A DNA stretch of 64,000 nt from Sipunculus nudus (GCA_026874595.1 CM049311.1:49603676-49667675), one strand, 5' to 3'. Counted from the first letter of the stretch, positions 31,642 to 44,889 are shown. Notes: generated by a model not told the origin, from the letters alone. Program-made: numbers and translations.

Positions 31642-33990
31642 GTATACATAGGGTTAAACCGGATTAAAAAGTGTTTTTGATGGTATTAAGGGCCTGTTCC
31701 CTTATTTGGTGTTTGAAATAAATAAATTTGGAGAAGTTTTAATTCTCCACCAGTGTTCAAATAAAGCCAAGACACGAGATGACAAACCATTTCTACACGT
31801 GTCTTCATGAATTTAAGAATAAAAATGTATTTCAAATGATATATTTTTTTTTTTTTGCATGAGAAGATATAATTTGCCCCTCTACAAGACAGTTACAATG
31901 TGAATTTACTAATCATCCAATATGGAACTAAAACATTACAAAGTAAACAACACTGAGGTTTAAATGTTACAAGATATACACACTATATTTTGCCTTTTAA
32001 TTGCAACTTCTACTGAATGCTCATACTTACTGGGATCAATTTTCCATAGATCTATGAGCCATTACTGTGTTAATCAATGGTTCTCTGGCTGAACTTTCAA
32101 AGCTGAATGATTGACTAATAAGACCTTGAAGGATCTTGTTCTAAAGAAACGTTAATTTCTAAGACTGTTTTCAATATAATAACACAAAAAAGTAAGCGCT
32201 GTGGCCATATCTACTCATCATGACTAAAATTACTTAATGAAACTAATAAATTTCGATTATGATTATTTTGTATAAAAATAAATCTAATCTATCCCGAATA
32301 TGAGAAGGGATATAGTTCATCAAGGCATATTACCTGAACTTCCACAGCATCATATAATTCATTTAACCATTAGACAAAGAACAGTTGGGTAAATAGACAC
32401 TAAAGACATTATAAAAAAAAGAATGAATGGAGAAAAATGCCTGAGGGTGAACTCAGCTCGCGTTTTTATGACGTGGGCTCCTCACGCGGTTGTACCGGGT
32501 TAATCAGGGAGCGGTAGTCGCTTGTTTAAAAATTGGAGCTGGATGCACAAAACTCTATACCACAATCTCTGATTACACTTCTTTGCTCTGCGCCAACCCT
32601 GGTCGCCGATCCCAGAAAATCTAGCTTTACAAGGCAGCGGTTACACGGAAGGAGATCTGGGACGACTGCAGTGTATACCCCTGCGTTAAGAGCGGATTCA
32701 TGACTATGGGGCAAGTATATTCGGAGGACCATTTAAAATTTAAACATATCATTTGACTAACGATTAAGTATAAGTGCTTATAATAAATGCTTCAATATTT
32801 CCATAGTGTATACACGTATAACATAAAGACAAGCTGACAGGTTTATGATTATTCGTGTGAAAACGCCTGTAGTAAACAGTTATCCAAATGTAGACGAGAA
32901 TACTTTGCAAATTCAAGTTATGTCATATTAAAACTAATTATTCTTATTATTACTTTTGATATAAAATTAGGTACCGATATTAAGGTCAAGAGATATCCGA
33001 TTGGCTATGATTTTTCCGCAGATTAACATCTTTCCATTACTTGTTATACTGTTACCAATCATAGATTACGTATTAGTCATTACATTGTCTGTGCTTTATA
33101 AATAAAGAATGGCTTTTAGCGGAAACAGCCTCCGCATAATAATCCATCCAACTGGCTGAAAAGGGTTTAGCCTAAGGGATACCATTATTTAAAATTTCCT
33201 GAATGAAGCTATCTTATAAAACTAGTTTCCTACATCGCATTCTCATAATCCTGACTACAAAGCTCCCTTGATTCGGCATAATGGTTTCTGAATTTGATGA
33301 ATCGTGATATTTTTGTGTCTTGCCTCAAGATGAACATGAATACAACAAACGCATCAAAGTTTTTTTTTTTTAAATTTAATTAAATTAGAATAGCTCGGTA
33401 ATCGTTCAGAGTAGTTCTTTTAATCGCCGAGTGGGTATTAACATTTTCGACTTTCTTATTTCCTTCAGAATTAACTTATCTCAAGGTAATCACATTCCCG
33501 TCTTATCGATTTCACACGAGGTGATATCTGTTTATCTGCTTAAGAACGGAAGACCGTGGCGGAGTTGTGCCTACTTATCTAGCGGCAGAATACCGTCCGA
33601 AGTCGTAAAATATGTTTCTTGTTAAAACACGTGACTTATGGGGCATGACGCTCAGGTGACCGAGGAGCTTCTAATATACGCGTGGACATGATAAGAACAT
33701 GCTCATTTGAACATCTCCAAAATAGATGTACAAATGTGTTGATATAGAAACAGGCCTAATGCGAACCTGTGCAAAGTTTGGGAGTATGAATGAAGGTTTA
33801 TTTTTTAAATTTCATATTGATCCTCTTACGTCCTGCATATCTACCTTAGTCATTATGATTTCAGCAAAATGGACGTTTCGGACCTGCAAGTTTCAGACTA
33901 GGACATTTTAAAACTAGAATATAGGTAGTCGACGAGCGACTATGTGTATCCGCAGAAATCAGAGTGGGACAGGTGAAGTGAGGCATGGAT
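31642..33990. other. Unassigned region
   Basis: About 2.3 kb without repeats I can name. A more balanced stretch at 32440-32730 has a 68-codon minus-strand frame (32526-32732). It shows no recognised domain and no clear splice context. Confidence 0.35.
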
Positions 33991-34035
33991 TAAGTGGCAA
34001 GGGGAATAGAGTGAGGTGTGTTACATATTAGCATG

Positions 34036-34620
34036 GCTGTCTGCAGCGTAAACGTGAATGTAGGTGGTGCCACCTGTCATAAAATCGAGAAAATTGTCAA
34101 GGATGTATAAACCTGCAAAATTTCAGGTGGATAAGTCAAACCACTGCTGAGATATGAGTGATTTTATCCCAAGGCAGATTAACAGATGGACGCTGTGCAT
34201 AAGTGGTTGCAGGTGGTGCCAACAGTTTTGCCTATGATGAAGAGCTATATGTGAGATCTATACACATGAACATTTTTGACCCAATCAGTCAAACAGTTCC
34301 CGAGATATGAGCTTGGATGTCTGCAGAGTAAACCTGATTGTAGGTGGCACCACCTGTCATAAAATCAAGAGAGCTGTGCAGGATGTATAAACCTGCAAAA
34401 TTTCAGGTGGAAAGGCAAACCACTGCTGAGATATGAGTGATTTTATCCAAAGGCAGATGAATAGATGGATGCTGTGCATAAATGGTTGCAGGTGGCGCCA
34501 CCAGTTTTGCCTATAATGAAGAGCTATTTGAGGTCTAAACACATGCAAAATTTTGGCCCAATCGGTCAAACGGATATGAGCTTGGATGTCTGCAGAATAA
34601 ATGTGAATGTAGGTGGCGCC
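34036..34620 (+). repeat. Tandem repeat of about 275 bp, two units plus a partial
   Basis: 'gtctgcag' starts units at 34039, 34319 and 34588, giving periods of about 280 and 269 bp. Shared landmarks are 'gcaggatgtataaacctgca', 'ccactgctgagatatgagtg' and 'cagttttgcctat'. Each unit carries GGTGGYRCCACCTG-like palindromes. Confidence 0.85.
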
Positions 34621-34796
34621 TACAGAAACCTAATTTAATGTTTCCAAGGAGGTCTTTTATGGGCCTCCCGGGATGTCAAGATAGAAGGTTCTAGATTAAG
34701 TCGTTACGATTTGTGCCCTGTTATCAGACTGTATCTTTTAAGGTTTCAAAAATAGAGAGAACAAAATCGTAAAAAAAATCGAAAAATGCAGGTGGC

Positions 34797-35476
34797 GTCA
34801 CCAGTCTGCAGAAACTGATGAAATACCCCATGATCAATATCCATGCAAAGAATCATGGTGATCAATGCATTCAAATTTTCCATTATTCTGCGGGGTAGTT
34901 CGGAGCCCCATAGCTCATAGGTTATGGGTAACAGAGACCTGATTCTGGTTTCTAAGGAGAATTTTCTTGGACCTCCCTAGATGTGAGGTAAGAAGATTCC
35001 AGAACCAGCGGTTACGATTTGAGCCTAGTAAACGGACGGACGGACGCCGGACAAAGAGTGATCGCTATAGCTGACTGAAAGTCAGCTGAGCTAAAACATT
35101 AGTTAAGATTCGAAAAACAGGGGTTCAGTCTGCAGGACCTGATGAAAAACTCAATGATTATTATGAATGCAAAAAATAATGGCCATCAGTACATTAGTTA
35201 TTCAGATACTGGATTTTTTATCAAATATTTAATTATCCCGGGGGGGGGGGTTAATAAGCCCCATAGTTTGCTGGATATGAGTAACAGAGACCTATTTTCA
35301 GGTTTCCAAGGAGATTTTTCATTGACCTCCATGGATGTCAAGTTAGAAGATTCTAGGTCCAGCGGTAACGATTTATGCCTGGTTAACGGACAGACAGACG
35401 GCCCGACAGAAGGACGACCGACGAACAAAGAGTGATTGCTTCGGCTTGGCATGACAGAAAGTCAGCTGAGCTTTAA
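34797..35476 (+). repeat. GCTCAGCTGA-type dispersed repeat, two copies
   Basis: Copy A is about 34797-35095 and copy B about 35120-35476. Both run from 'cagtctgcag' through 'agcggtaacgattt'-like sequence and GGACGGACG repeats to 'gtcagctgagct'. Copy A ends with the hairpin AGCTGACT-GAA-AGTCAGCT (35069-35087). The same family lies in reverse orientation at about 44900-45590. Confidence 0.75.
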
Positions 35477-35555
35477 AAAACCGTGTACTTAGTACAAACC
35501 CTTAAAGGAAAGACAATGGACCACTAACTTTCATGCGGATAACAAGTCTGGTTGG

Positions 35556-35853
35556 CAGGGGCGTCAATCTAGGGGGGGGGATGGGGGTATTGATACCCCC
35601 CCCCCCTTTTTGGCAAGGGGGGATGGTCAATGTAATCATCCCGCCTCCACTTTTCAGAGAATAATATTATAATATTGCAAATGAAATAAATTAACTAATA
35701 GAATTAAAGACTTTGGATCGATTTACTAATCAATGTTAAATCTAAACCTTGCTTGGAATTCACAAAATAACTTTTTTTTTTTTCTAAATCATTATAATTA
35801 TTCAAAATTATTTGAAATATAATTGAGCAATAATAATAATAATAATAATAATA

Positions 35854-35895
<42 letters not shown>

Positions 35896-35924
35896 GAATA
35901 TGTCACTCAGAAATGCTAAAAAGA

Positions 35925-35973
<49 letters not shown>

Positions 35974-36027
35974 GTGTATATATATACAAAGTCATTCCCC
36001 ACCCTGGAAGAAAAATTGACGCCACTT
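35556..36027. mobile_element. hAT-like MITE, CAGKGGCGTCAAT family, copy 1 (472 bp)
   Basis: The left end CAGGGGCGTCAAT and the right end (complement AAGTGGCGTCAAT) match 11 of 13. A perfect 8-bp duplication CTGGTTGG lies at 35548-35555 and 36028-36035. The interior holds G/C homopolymers, an (AAT)n run (35829-35855) and two (TA)n tracts (35862-35892, 35930-35968). No coding sequence. Confidence 0.85.
35829..35968. repeat. (AAT)n and two (TA)n tracts inside MITE
   Basis: (AAT)n at 35829-35855, (TA)n at 35862-35892 and 35930-35968. Confidence 0.9.
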
Positions 36028-36035
36028 CTGGTTGG

Positions 36036-37860
36036 TGATGGTTCCGTCAGTTACACAAACGCTAAGCCCGCTCCAAGGAGAAGCTGACCGATAATCTGCT
36101 GTGGGGATAATCTGAAATTGCTACGAATGAACCAAGCTCATGATTTTTCATAGGATACCTTAACTGTACCTTAGTACACTCTTATTCACAAAATGTGGTC
36201 ATATTTTCTATATCTTTAAGGGTCAATATTAGTGGCAAATGATCTGATTATATCGATGTTTGGTCTGTTTTTATAATCGATTTAATCGATAGCAATTGTG
36301 CATAATCAATCGCAAACGATTATGTATGCATATCCAATGAAGTCATATAATCCCGGTGATATGTTCTTATTATGTCAGAGATATAAGAAAGACGGTTCAC
36401 AAAACGGAGAGCAGTATTAAAAGTTAACCTTGCATCGACAACCCAGCAATTACCTTGACGTTTCAGGGCTGAATTCACTCGGTCAATATTCTAGGTATAA
36501 TGTTATACAGCATAATTCACGGTACATAAAAAAATATAGAACAATAAAGATGGTACATAAAATAATCGAAAATAATCGATCATCGGTCGTTTTTTTTTAT
36601 CTTTCAATCATCGAATTTAATTTTAATCGCTTCCAACTCCTAGTGCATATATAGTAGGGCGTTGTATTAGATGCTAGTGATTCACTATATGTTAAAGACC
36701 GATAAAACACTTCTGTGTTGCCGGTTCAACTGTTATAATAAACACATTAAACACCGGCTAAAAATAACCTAGTCTGCAAGAACATTTTAAAAAGGCCCAA
36801 TCACCTTTAAAACATGTTGAATCAATACGAAAATAGCTTCTTCCCTTTAAAATAAATGTGTATCTGCCAAAATATTGCCCTGAAACCGTTTGCTTACCCC
36901 TATAAACGAGTGTTAAAAACAGTGGATCAGGTGCGATCACAAGAATCAACATTCACAGCGCGTGTCAATTAGGATATGCCCTGACTGACTTTGCACAAAA
37001 CTTGTAAAATATGATGCTGCTGGCTTTAACATCGCGTGTTGCAGCTCACAATCGGACCTCCTGTCACACAGCATTGTTAAGGTAAACAGACACACGAGGA
37101 CTGTGTTTAACAACACGGAGAGCCATAACAAGGTGTTAAACAGCCGTATGCGCGGTTCTGTGACTGTGTGCTTGGAAGGTTTTGCTGGGAAACTTTCGTA
37201 TAAAGTAAAACTGAACTTATGGTGTGAAAGAATAGGCATAATGTTGTTCCTGATTTTGCCCCTTTAATGAATCTCCAAGTAGCAAAGGAAACCATCCAAG
37301 AATCCCGAACATACGTGAAGTGTGAAGCTTAACCGCCTAAATTTCCATAAAAATGCGTTGTATTTATGTATTGTAACGAAATCCAATCATGTGTAAAATC
37401 GGGATGTTTCAAAAGCCTCACAGGATTCGAGACATTTAATAAGTGTCGAATTCATACCTATGTTGCAGGTCCAACACGTACTGGTATCTCTCAAAAATTG
37501 CAAAAGACTGGTATATTATGAAACCGACCGTGAAAAATTGTTTAATTAGACAACCTGCATGGTCTTTATTCACTGGTGTTGTTATAAACGAGTAAGTTAA
37601 AACCAGTGTGAAAGTTTTCGGTTCATTGACGGGTGGTCTAAATATACAGGTGGTCTTATTAGAAAGGTGGTCGTTTGGACAGGTACCTGTTCAGAACTGT
37701 CACAACAAATAAGTTACTGTGCATAAGAATATAAATAGTATGTTAACGTACGTGCCAAAGGGTTTTTGAATTCTTCACGGATTTAACTAAGGTTGTGACA
37801 GAGTTTGTGACATGAAGTCATGAGTTTTAGAAAACAAAGTCCCATGTGTTATTTGTGAAA
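36036..37860. other. Unassigned region
   Basis: Between 36240 and 36650 there is a hAT-like flavour ('aatcgatcatcggtc' resembles the ends of 28859-29502), but no matching termini or duplication. The remainder shows nothing recognisable. Confidence 0.35.
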
Positions 37861-38336
37861 TTTTCATAATTTTAACCAGAGTTGCAGGAATCGTGACATT
37901 TTTTGGGTTTAGCCAAAATTACAGGAGTCACAGGTTTTGAACGTTTTCAAAGTTGCAGGAATTTCAGTAGTCTATGGAATTTTCATAGGTTATTTTAGTA
38001 ATCTAGGAAATGTTCATGGGTTACACCAAAGCTGCAGAAATTTCGGTAATTTCGGCCAATAATGGGTTACACCAAGGATGCAGGAATTTCCGTAATCTAG
38101 GAAATGTTCATGGTCTACGCCAAAGAAATAGGAATTTGAGTTATCTTAGAAATGTTCATTGGTTACACCTAAGTTACAGGAATTTCAGTGATTTAGGACT
38201 TTTCATGGGTCACACAAACGTTGCAGGAATTGCAATGATTTAGGACATTTTCATCGGTTACATCAAATATGCAAGGTATTCAATGATTTAGATCATTTTC
38301 ATTTGTTAAACTAAAGTTGCAAACCTGTAACAGGAA
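37861..38336 (+). repeat. Degenerate minisatellite, about 48-50-bp unit
   Basis: Around nine decayed units of 'ggttacaccaaagttgcagg' plus 'aatttcagtaatctaggaaa' plus 'tgttcat'. Unit length varies through small indels. The frame at 38010-38243 is a by-product of the repetition. Confidence 0.8.
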
Positions 38337-39237
38337 TTTGTGTCATGATCGTCAAAAATATCAGAAAAAAATAGAAAAATCAGTAGGACTTAAGTTTCAT
38401 GATTATATTGTTTATGTAAATAAACTTTGATGCAGTTTCAGTAATATCTGTCAGCTGTTATATTTTTATCATTTTGCACATTTGCTTTTGCCTTAAATGT
38501 AAAGTGATCTATATTTTAATATTTATAATCATGGTTTAAGTAAGACAATAAATATCATATAAGATATTTAAACACATCTTTAAGATTTTGTGGCAATCGT
38601 CAGCGTCTCTGAGGGTTCGAAAGAAAGACATCCCTAAACTTCCAATTCTAATGCTGCAGCCACTGTTAATAGCATACCCGCTATATCCTTTGTACTTCGT
38701 GTTGTGCAGGAACTGTTAAATAGCTGCTAAATTACTTCCGACACCAAATATTAGTCTGGAGAAGAATCTTAAATCCCGCGAAATGTCGTCTGATCAGCTG
38801 TGCTGGTTCCCCTGCCACGCCCGCAGCTCTCGCCTCAACAGCTCCGCACACCACTGTTGTTTATTTCAGTCATCCGACGACCATATTGACTCCGTGGGAT
38901 TTGCTGTCCTTGGTTGGAAATACAAATCACTTCAAGCGAATTGCATGTAGTCTACATCTCTGAGCCGGGGATTCTCAAAGAAAAGTAACCTAAACAAAAG
39001 GATCAAATCAATCCTTCCTATAGTCCGTTTATGCCCCCAATAGCAAGGCCTAAACTCTGCTCGGTTTGGACACTATTGAGCATTCGCTACTGTTTGGTAT
39101 TAACATTCAAAGACACCTAAATCATGCCTGCAGGGTCTTCTAGATAACTTTTTGTGACTGCCCGTTTCCTGTGCTAATTTCTATGATTGTCTGGAAGCTT
39201 GAGATATTCTTACGAATTTATTTTCCAATGATTATTC
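38337..39237. other. Unassigned sequence
   Basis: A GC-richer patch at 38770-38900 ('cctgccacgcccgcagctct') has no supported frame. Nothing else recognised. Confidence 0.35.
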
Positions 39238-39306
39238 CAGTGGCGTCAATTTATCTTCAAGGGGAGGGGATGAATCGGAATGGGAGGGGAATGGGAGGGG
39301 AATGGG

Positions 39307-39380
<74 letters not shown>

Positions 39381-40092
39381 CTCTGTGTGATTCATTTAGA
39401 ATATATTACAATTAATTGTTAGGTTTCATAAAATAAAGTATTGGGTCTCCCGTATAGGCTACTTGTTAACCAGGTTTAATATAAAATGTTTCATTGTAAA
39501 CTCAGAAATAAAACCAAAGGCTGTCATTTCAGTTATTGATATATCCAATGTTCAACAGGGGTCGTAATAACGCCTTTCCGCCTGTCTTAGACAGGCAGGC
39601 TCGAGCACGTATGGGCATTTTTTCATTCTGTACTATTCCGTTTGAATGGTTAACACCTAGTTGTTTTAGAAGTGGGTAAGTTTTAACAAACAAGACACAA
39701 AAACGAAACATTTTACAGGTGGTGTTCCACCGACTCCCTGTAATTCCTATATTTTCCTATAAACATGGTCTATAATTTCTTATACTTTCAAGTATTTAGG
39801 CCAACATCTCCTTTTTCACTGCCCAGTCGTGTTTCTGATACAACAGTGATACTGTTGCAAAGATTCTGTTCTTTTTTACATGCATGTATGTTGGATTGTA
39901 AAATGGCTTAATGAAGTTTACACTGAGCGAGCGTGACTGAAAGTTTGATATGATGGTGGGATGCATCTTTAGCGAAAAGGCATTTGTTTTACGGAAAGGC
40001 AAATCTGTATTAATGTTTTCCCGTTGGAAAGGTGTGTGTGTGTGGGGGGGGGGGGGGGGTTATACCCCAATCCCCCTGTATTGACCACCCTG
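39238..40092. mobile_element. hAT-like MITE, CAGKGGCGTCAAT family, copy 2 (855 bp)
   Basis: The left end is CAGTGGCGTCAATTTATC. The right end is the complement of CAGGGTGGTCAATACAGGGG, which also matches subterminal sequence of copy 1. The flanks GATTATTC (39230-39237) and GATTACAA (40093-40100) share the first five bases of an 8-bp duplication. Includes a long (TA)n tract and a G16 run near 40044. Confidence 0.65.
39311..39378. repeat. (TA)n microsatellite
   Basis: 68 bp of TA inside the MITE, following a GGGAGGGGAAT repeat. Confidence 0.95.
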
Positions 40093-41055
40093 GATTACAA
40101 TACCTTACTCCGTAATCTTTTCGTAGCTAACTATTAATTCGATACATATGTTTTTCCTCTGCCATTGTTTAAAAATTGCCATGATGTGTGTTAGCAGTTT
40201 CTGTCACAGGTATTTTGGGAAAACAACTTTTGAGGTGTGTGGCGCATTACGACAAAAAGGGGACAATTACACTGGATTAGCTTGCATAAATTTGCATTCA
40301 GTGTGATCTGTAAATCTAATGTGTCGTAAAACCCGAATGTTAATTTAAACAAGTGGGGTTTTTTTGTCATTATCAACAAATCTTAGGTCAAGTGAAAATT
40401 TAGGGGATATTAATTCCACGTCAATTCAACAAATAGAACTGACGTCGGAATTCCACTAGCTATAAGCGAAGAATATGCTTAATGGTTGAATTCGGCAATA
40501 GTTTAATTAAATGCGATGCACGATTCTTCCAATTTTAAACAGCAATTGGCGCAATTTTTTTTCAGTTAAATTCAATAGGATTATATTTATACCTGAACGG
40601 GACTGAAAAAAAATCATCATATTTTAAATATACGGTTTCCTTTTGAATGCAACTTAATTGAATTAAAAGGTTTATTTTTCTAAATGTTTAATTTTACTTT
40701 AAGATACATTCAGCTGATGTGTGAAATAAATGTTAAATGTTCATTCAATCTCTGTTTCAGAAGTATGCGATTGACTTTCCAGCAAACGTTTTCCTGTGTT
40801 ATGAGTAGATCCCAATTTCTAGATCAAACTGGCAGGTTTTTGAAATAATATTACACACCCCTCCCCATGCATATACCTTCCTCTGCCAAAAACTCGAAAC
40901 AACAACCTTCAAAACGAATTTCTTCCATGCGCAGTTCGGTACTGTGGGAGGGGCGAGACATATCTCAACTGTCAAATTTTAAAATCATATTTCTTATACG
41001 TTTTAAGAAACTCTTTCTAGGAATATTTCACTTGCACATGCTTCAAAAATAATAC
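40093..41055. other. Unassigned sequence
   Basis: Nothing recognised. Confidence 0.4.
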
Positions 41056-41340
41056 TTATTCCTCGTTTATGTAATTTGCCTCGAAACAACGTATTTGAAT
41101 GACTTTTGAGTCCTCTTCACTGCATTTATATGTACCTATGCCATATGTGTATGCGGAAGCCCCGTGGCAGTTTGGGCTGAAGATTTCATAGTCCACAAAC
41201 CCTTTCCAGTACCACTGTGAGTCCGATTCTGCGCAGTGTGCCCAATCCACCACAAGCAACACTGGTTTTCTGTTACAAAATATTACGAGGGACCTATCTG
41301 ACAGCGCAAAAATATTGTTGTGAGTTGTGGCCAGTTTCAT
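41056..41340 (-). CDS. Candidate coding exon, unknown protein
   Basis: A 94-codon minus-strand frame with unusually protein-like composition for this window. It is balanced and Trp/Cys/Tyr-containing, with segments such as VVDWAHCAESDSQWYWKGF and YTYGIGTYKCSEEDSK, and it ends in a stop. Part-way in, a pyrimidine-poor 'gctgtcag' could serve as a splice acceptor, which would make this a 3'-terminal exon starting after 'LS'. No domain is recognised. There is no TATA, strong Kozak context or nearby AATAAA. It could equally be chance or part of an unknown repeat. Confidence 0.25.
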   Translation of the reverse strand: MKLATTHNNIFALSDRSLVIFCNRKPVLLVVDWAHCAESDSQWYWKGFVDYEIFSPNCHGASAYTYGIGTYKCSEEDSKVIQIRCFEANYINEE

Positions 41341-41821
41341 TTCATGTATATATGGTTTTCTTTACAGATTTCAACGTTTTACCCACGCGATAAAGCAATA
41401 ATAATTAGGTGCAGGGTTAAGTCTAGACTTGACTGAACGTCAACAATCGTTTGGTGTTGTTCATAACACAACCCCTATGCAAATAAACTGTTGAAGAAAA
41501 AAAATTATAAACAGCTGTCCTAATTTGAATGATATGAAATTGCCCAAAATCGTAACGAAAACAATCTGATATGGATTAGGACATCCCGGTCTTACTCAAT
41601 GACAAATCACACGCTATAATGCATGGATTAATGAAACCCAAATTCCCAATAGTATTCAATTCGATGTTTTATGTATATTTTGCAATGTTTACAACTATTT
41701 ACAAAAATGATTCAACTTATCTCAGCAACAGTGAAGAGGTTTCTCTGGGACCTCTTTTTTCTGCCATCCTGAAACTTCCATATTGTCAGTTCATCCTATT
41801 TCTCCTTATATATACATGTAT
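41341..41821. other. Unassigned sequence
   Basis: Nothing recognised before the LTR. Confidence 0.4.
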
Positions 41822-42642
41822 TATTACGGAACTTAATATCAACAGATCACGTAGTCGTGACGAACATAAATTTTGTAATGGAGATTGAAAAAAAATCAGA
41901 TTCTGTAACACTAGGCAGCGTGAAATGTCTAGGGGACTGAATAAAGAAGTCATTTTTTTTTGTTAAAAAATAATTATATTTTTATTCTTAAAACAATCCT
42001 AACATGACAATATACTAATTCAATGCAATTTCACAGTATAACAACAGCAAATCAATACAAGTATATAAATGAAATGTACAGTACCTGGATACCACCAATG
42101 TCAAAGCGATAACCAGTCCTTTATAACGTACAACCAAGATGAACAGTTCACATAAATCTTCTCAGAGAATAACAGTCCAGTTCATTCACAAAATCAATCC
42201 GTTGTAATCCCAAAGTGAAGTTCTTGTCACAATCCCGAAAGCAAACTGAAGTCTATATAAGATCCCACACAAATTAAGAGAACATCTATAATTGCCGCAC
42301 TTATCGGAAAAGGTCCACAACTGACTTACACGCTTCTGTGTCCGCTGGAATATTTCTCTTCTCTCTACTTGGCTCTAAAACACAGCCCCTTATTTATAAC
42401 TTCCACCTCCAGCCGAGAACTTTCCATTTCTCGAACAATCTTAAGAACATTACATAATACACCGTACACACGCGTTACAGGAAACATCTAGAACAAGAAT
42501 GCTGTGTTTCTACGTGTCAGGGTTCACACGTGAGCCGGCCCGGCTCGGCCAGGCGATGCTGTCATGGCAACGAGCTCTGCGTGCTACACGAACCAAATGT
42601 CAACAACACATGGAACATCCCTGCACACAGACATGTGTAACA
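41822..42642 (-). mobile_element. Solo LTR, copy 7 (821 bp, minus strand)
   Basis: The plus strand reads TATTACGGAACT...TGTGTAACA, with one base changed in the terminal TG. Flanks GTAT (41818-41821) and GTAC (42643-42646) match 3 of 4. The reverse of TATAAATAAGGGGCTG lies near 42383-42398, so the promoter box is kept. Confidence 0.8.
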
Positions 42643-43677
42643 GTACATTAATATTAATTGCGCGATGGTACAAACGTTGCCCTCACTTAACGTATCTGAA
42701 ACCCTTACTGCTTAACCATACCTCCTCCACTACGTACTTCATTGGCTGATTAATTAATCGGTGTGCCTGTTAAAACTTTATTGAATAAGTCATGAACAGA
42801 TTTTACTTAAATTTGTTAGGATTACGGTTATATCTAAGGTAAAGTCCATTTTATGTTAAAGATTATCTGGATCAAATGCTTATGTTTTGAAGGATTCTTT
42901 ACCATTACAATTTCTCAATCCCAGCCGAGGGCGAGAGTTGTTCAAGGGTGTTAGGGACCGTGTTGTCCTGTTGGAAGAGCTGACCTGTGATGCAACCAAG
43001 ACATTTAATTCGCTGGATACTTCCTGCCCTTATGTAGCATACAAGTTTAAATAAGATCCTGATAACAGTTAGTATGTAGTGATCCGGAAGGGCAGTGCAA
43101 GTGTAATTGTGGTCGCGGACTGCCCTTAGTTTCATTATTAAAATATGTTTCATGTAAGAAATATGGATCCTTATTGCATATACTATTCTATGTTATATAA
43201 AGTTATATATTCAGTCATGGCCGTCTTTTCTGCTTTAGCTGCGATATCTCTTAAAGTTATGTATTATGGTTCAGTTTTGTGCAAAGAGTTCTTTGAAAGC
43301 AAACCGGCCCTTTTTTCTTAAAAGGGCTTTCTTATTCTGTTTGGTAAAAATTACAATTAACCAGTTGACAGATAAATCATAAATGCTAAACTGTAGACAT
43401 CTGACAGCACATAATTCAGTGGTCTAGCGTGGAATCTGCCCGGCTACCTATATGACACGCTAGAATGACTACAGTAGATATATGGTCGTAACAAGTCTGC
43501 TTGAATACATGGTAAAAATGAAAGTTATAACATAGGCAAGAATTGCATGACAGTTGTGTTAAGAAAGATCTGTAGAAACTGATCAGAACTAATTTCCCCC
43601 GGGGTCTTAGAAGGCAAAAACCAAGATGTCTGCTCGCGCCGCGGGGAAGCTGGCCCACCGTCTGACACGTAATCACC
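42643..43677. other. Unassigned sequence
   Basis: Short frames only, none recognised. Confidence 0.4.
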
Positions 43678-43854
43678 ATGGAAGCGACCGAGCGACGTCA
43701 TGCCCTCATTAAATTGGATGAAGTTCCTACAGCTCAGACAAGATTAGAAGAGGAGACAGATCTACTAACAGTCACAGCAGTGGCCAGTTTGTTATCGTAT
43801 ACCGATTATCCTTTCAGGCTGCAGGATGATGCTGTACAGCCATTTCAGCTTTAG
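43678..43854 (+). CDS. Candidate short ORF (58 codons) with strong start context
   Basis: ATG sits in CACCATGG, an optimal vertebrate-type Kozak context. It is preceded by a locally CpG-rich stretch ('tgctcgcgccgcggggaagc'). The frame reads MEATERRHALIKLDEVPTAQ, then TRLEEETDLLTVTAVASLLS, and ends ...DDAVQPFQL before TAG. It is acidic and low-bias, and looks more protein-like than most frames here. No family recognised. A second ATG just upstream (43626, in CCAAGATGTC) opens a 28-codon frame. It could be a first exon or small protein gene, or chance. Confidence 0.25.
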   Translation: MEATERRHALIKLDEVPTAQTRLEEETDLLTVTAVASLLSYTDYPFRLQDDAVQPFQL

Positions 43855-44889
43855 TGCAGTCCATCTAAGCAGCTCGACTCTGTGCGCATGGTAATAGTAT
43901 ATCAATCAAAGGGAAAACCTTAAGTGGAACAAACAACTTTGAATAATACATAAAATGCTCAAATAAAAATTCTTATTCCCATGCTATGAAAACGGAAGAC
44001 GAATGTGTGACTAAAAAGATATTACGATTTTTTCTCGATTAGAGTATTTTTATTCATCTGTTATTTATACAGTGAATGGTTTATTATAACTGTTTATTAT
44101 TAATAATAATATTAATAATAGCTATATTTATATCAGTTAATAATAAAGTTAATAATTACAATATTATTATATCAGTTAACGCGCGCGAGCGAAAAAGAGT
44201 GGATGGACAAGACATCGCTCATTCATTTATGAAGATCTTTATAAACTTTTTTAAATATCCTATGAGACATTCTTAATTAAATCTCGTATAAAAGTGTGTA
44301 AATTGTTTCTTCTGAAAAAGCTATGTTTTCAAGAAACAGTGCTAATACCCTTTAATGAACGTTCCTGCGTTTAGTCCAGCCGGGAATAACGATTCTAGCT
44401 TCTGTCGTTTAGAGAATCCCGTTGAAGATATATACAAGACGTATTCATGTCAACATGCCTAAGTTGATGGGAGCTAGAGGAACGTTTAACATCCTGTCAT
44501 GAAAGTTTTGTATGAAGATATTTCAGAATAGAGTATTATCTTTTACGATTTTCTCCGGTGAATTTGGAAACTTTGATGAATTTACAAAAGCAAGCAGATC
44601 TTGTCATCTAGAGGGAGCCCATTCCGATAAGCGCAGCTGCTTTGAAATTAATATCATTTTTCTTTACGTTTGTGAATTTGGTATACATAGTGTATTTCCT
44701 TTTAACTGCTTTTGGTAATTTAGTATGGCTGTGTCAGGAGCTGACTCTGTTTTTCAGCCCTCTTACATAGATGCGTGAATAGTCTGCATGTTTTGTCGTT
44801 CGAGTTTTAAATATTAGATGCAAAGATACAAGGCCAGAGACCTTGTATCTATGTAATAGTGCAGTGTGCTACAGTTTAACATCAATAAT
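43855..44889. other. Unassigned AT-rich sequence
   Basis: Includes an imperfect (TAA)n stretch at 44090-44165. Nothing else recognised. Confidence 0.4.

Noticed and set aside
36240-36655. Second TAGTGGTGGG-type hAT element
   Set aside because: It has 'aatcgatcatcggtc' subterminal-like words but no matching termini or 8-bp duplication.
42905-43153. Tc1/mariner-like transposase fragment (FQQDN motif on the minus strand)
   Set aside because: Only five residues resemble the family. Neither the flanking DDE spacing nor inverted repeats are seen.
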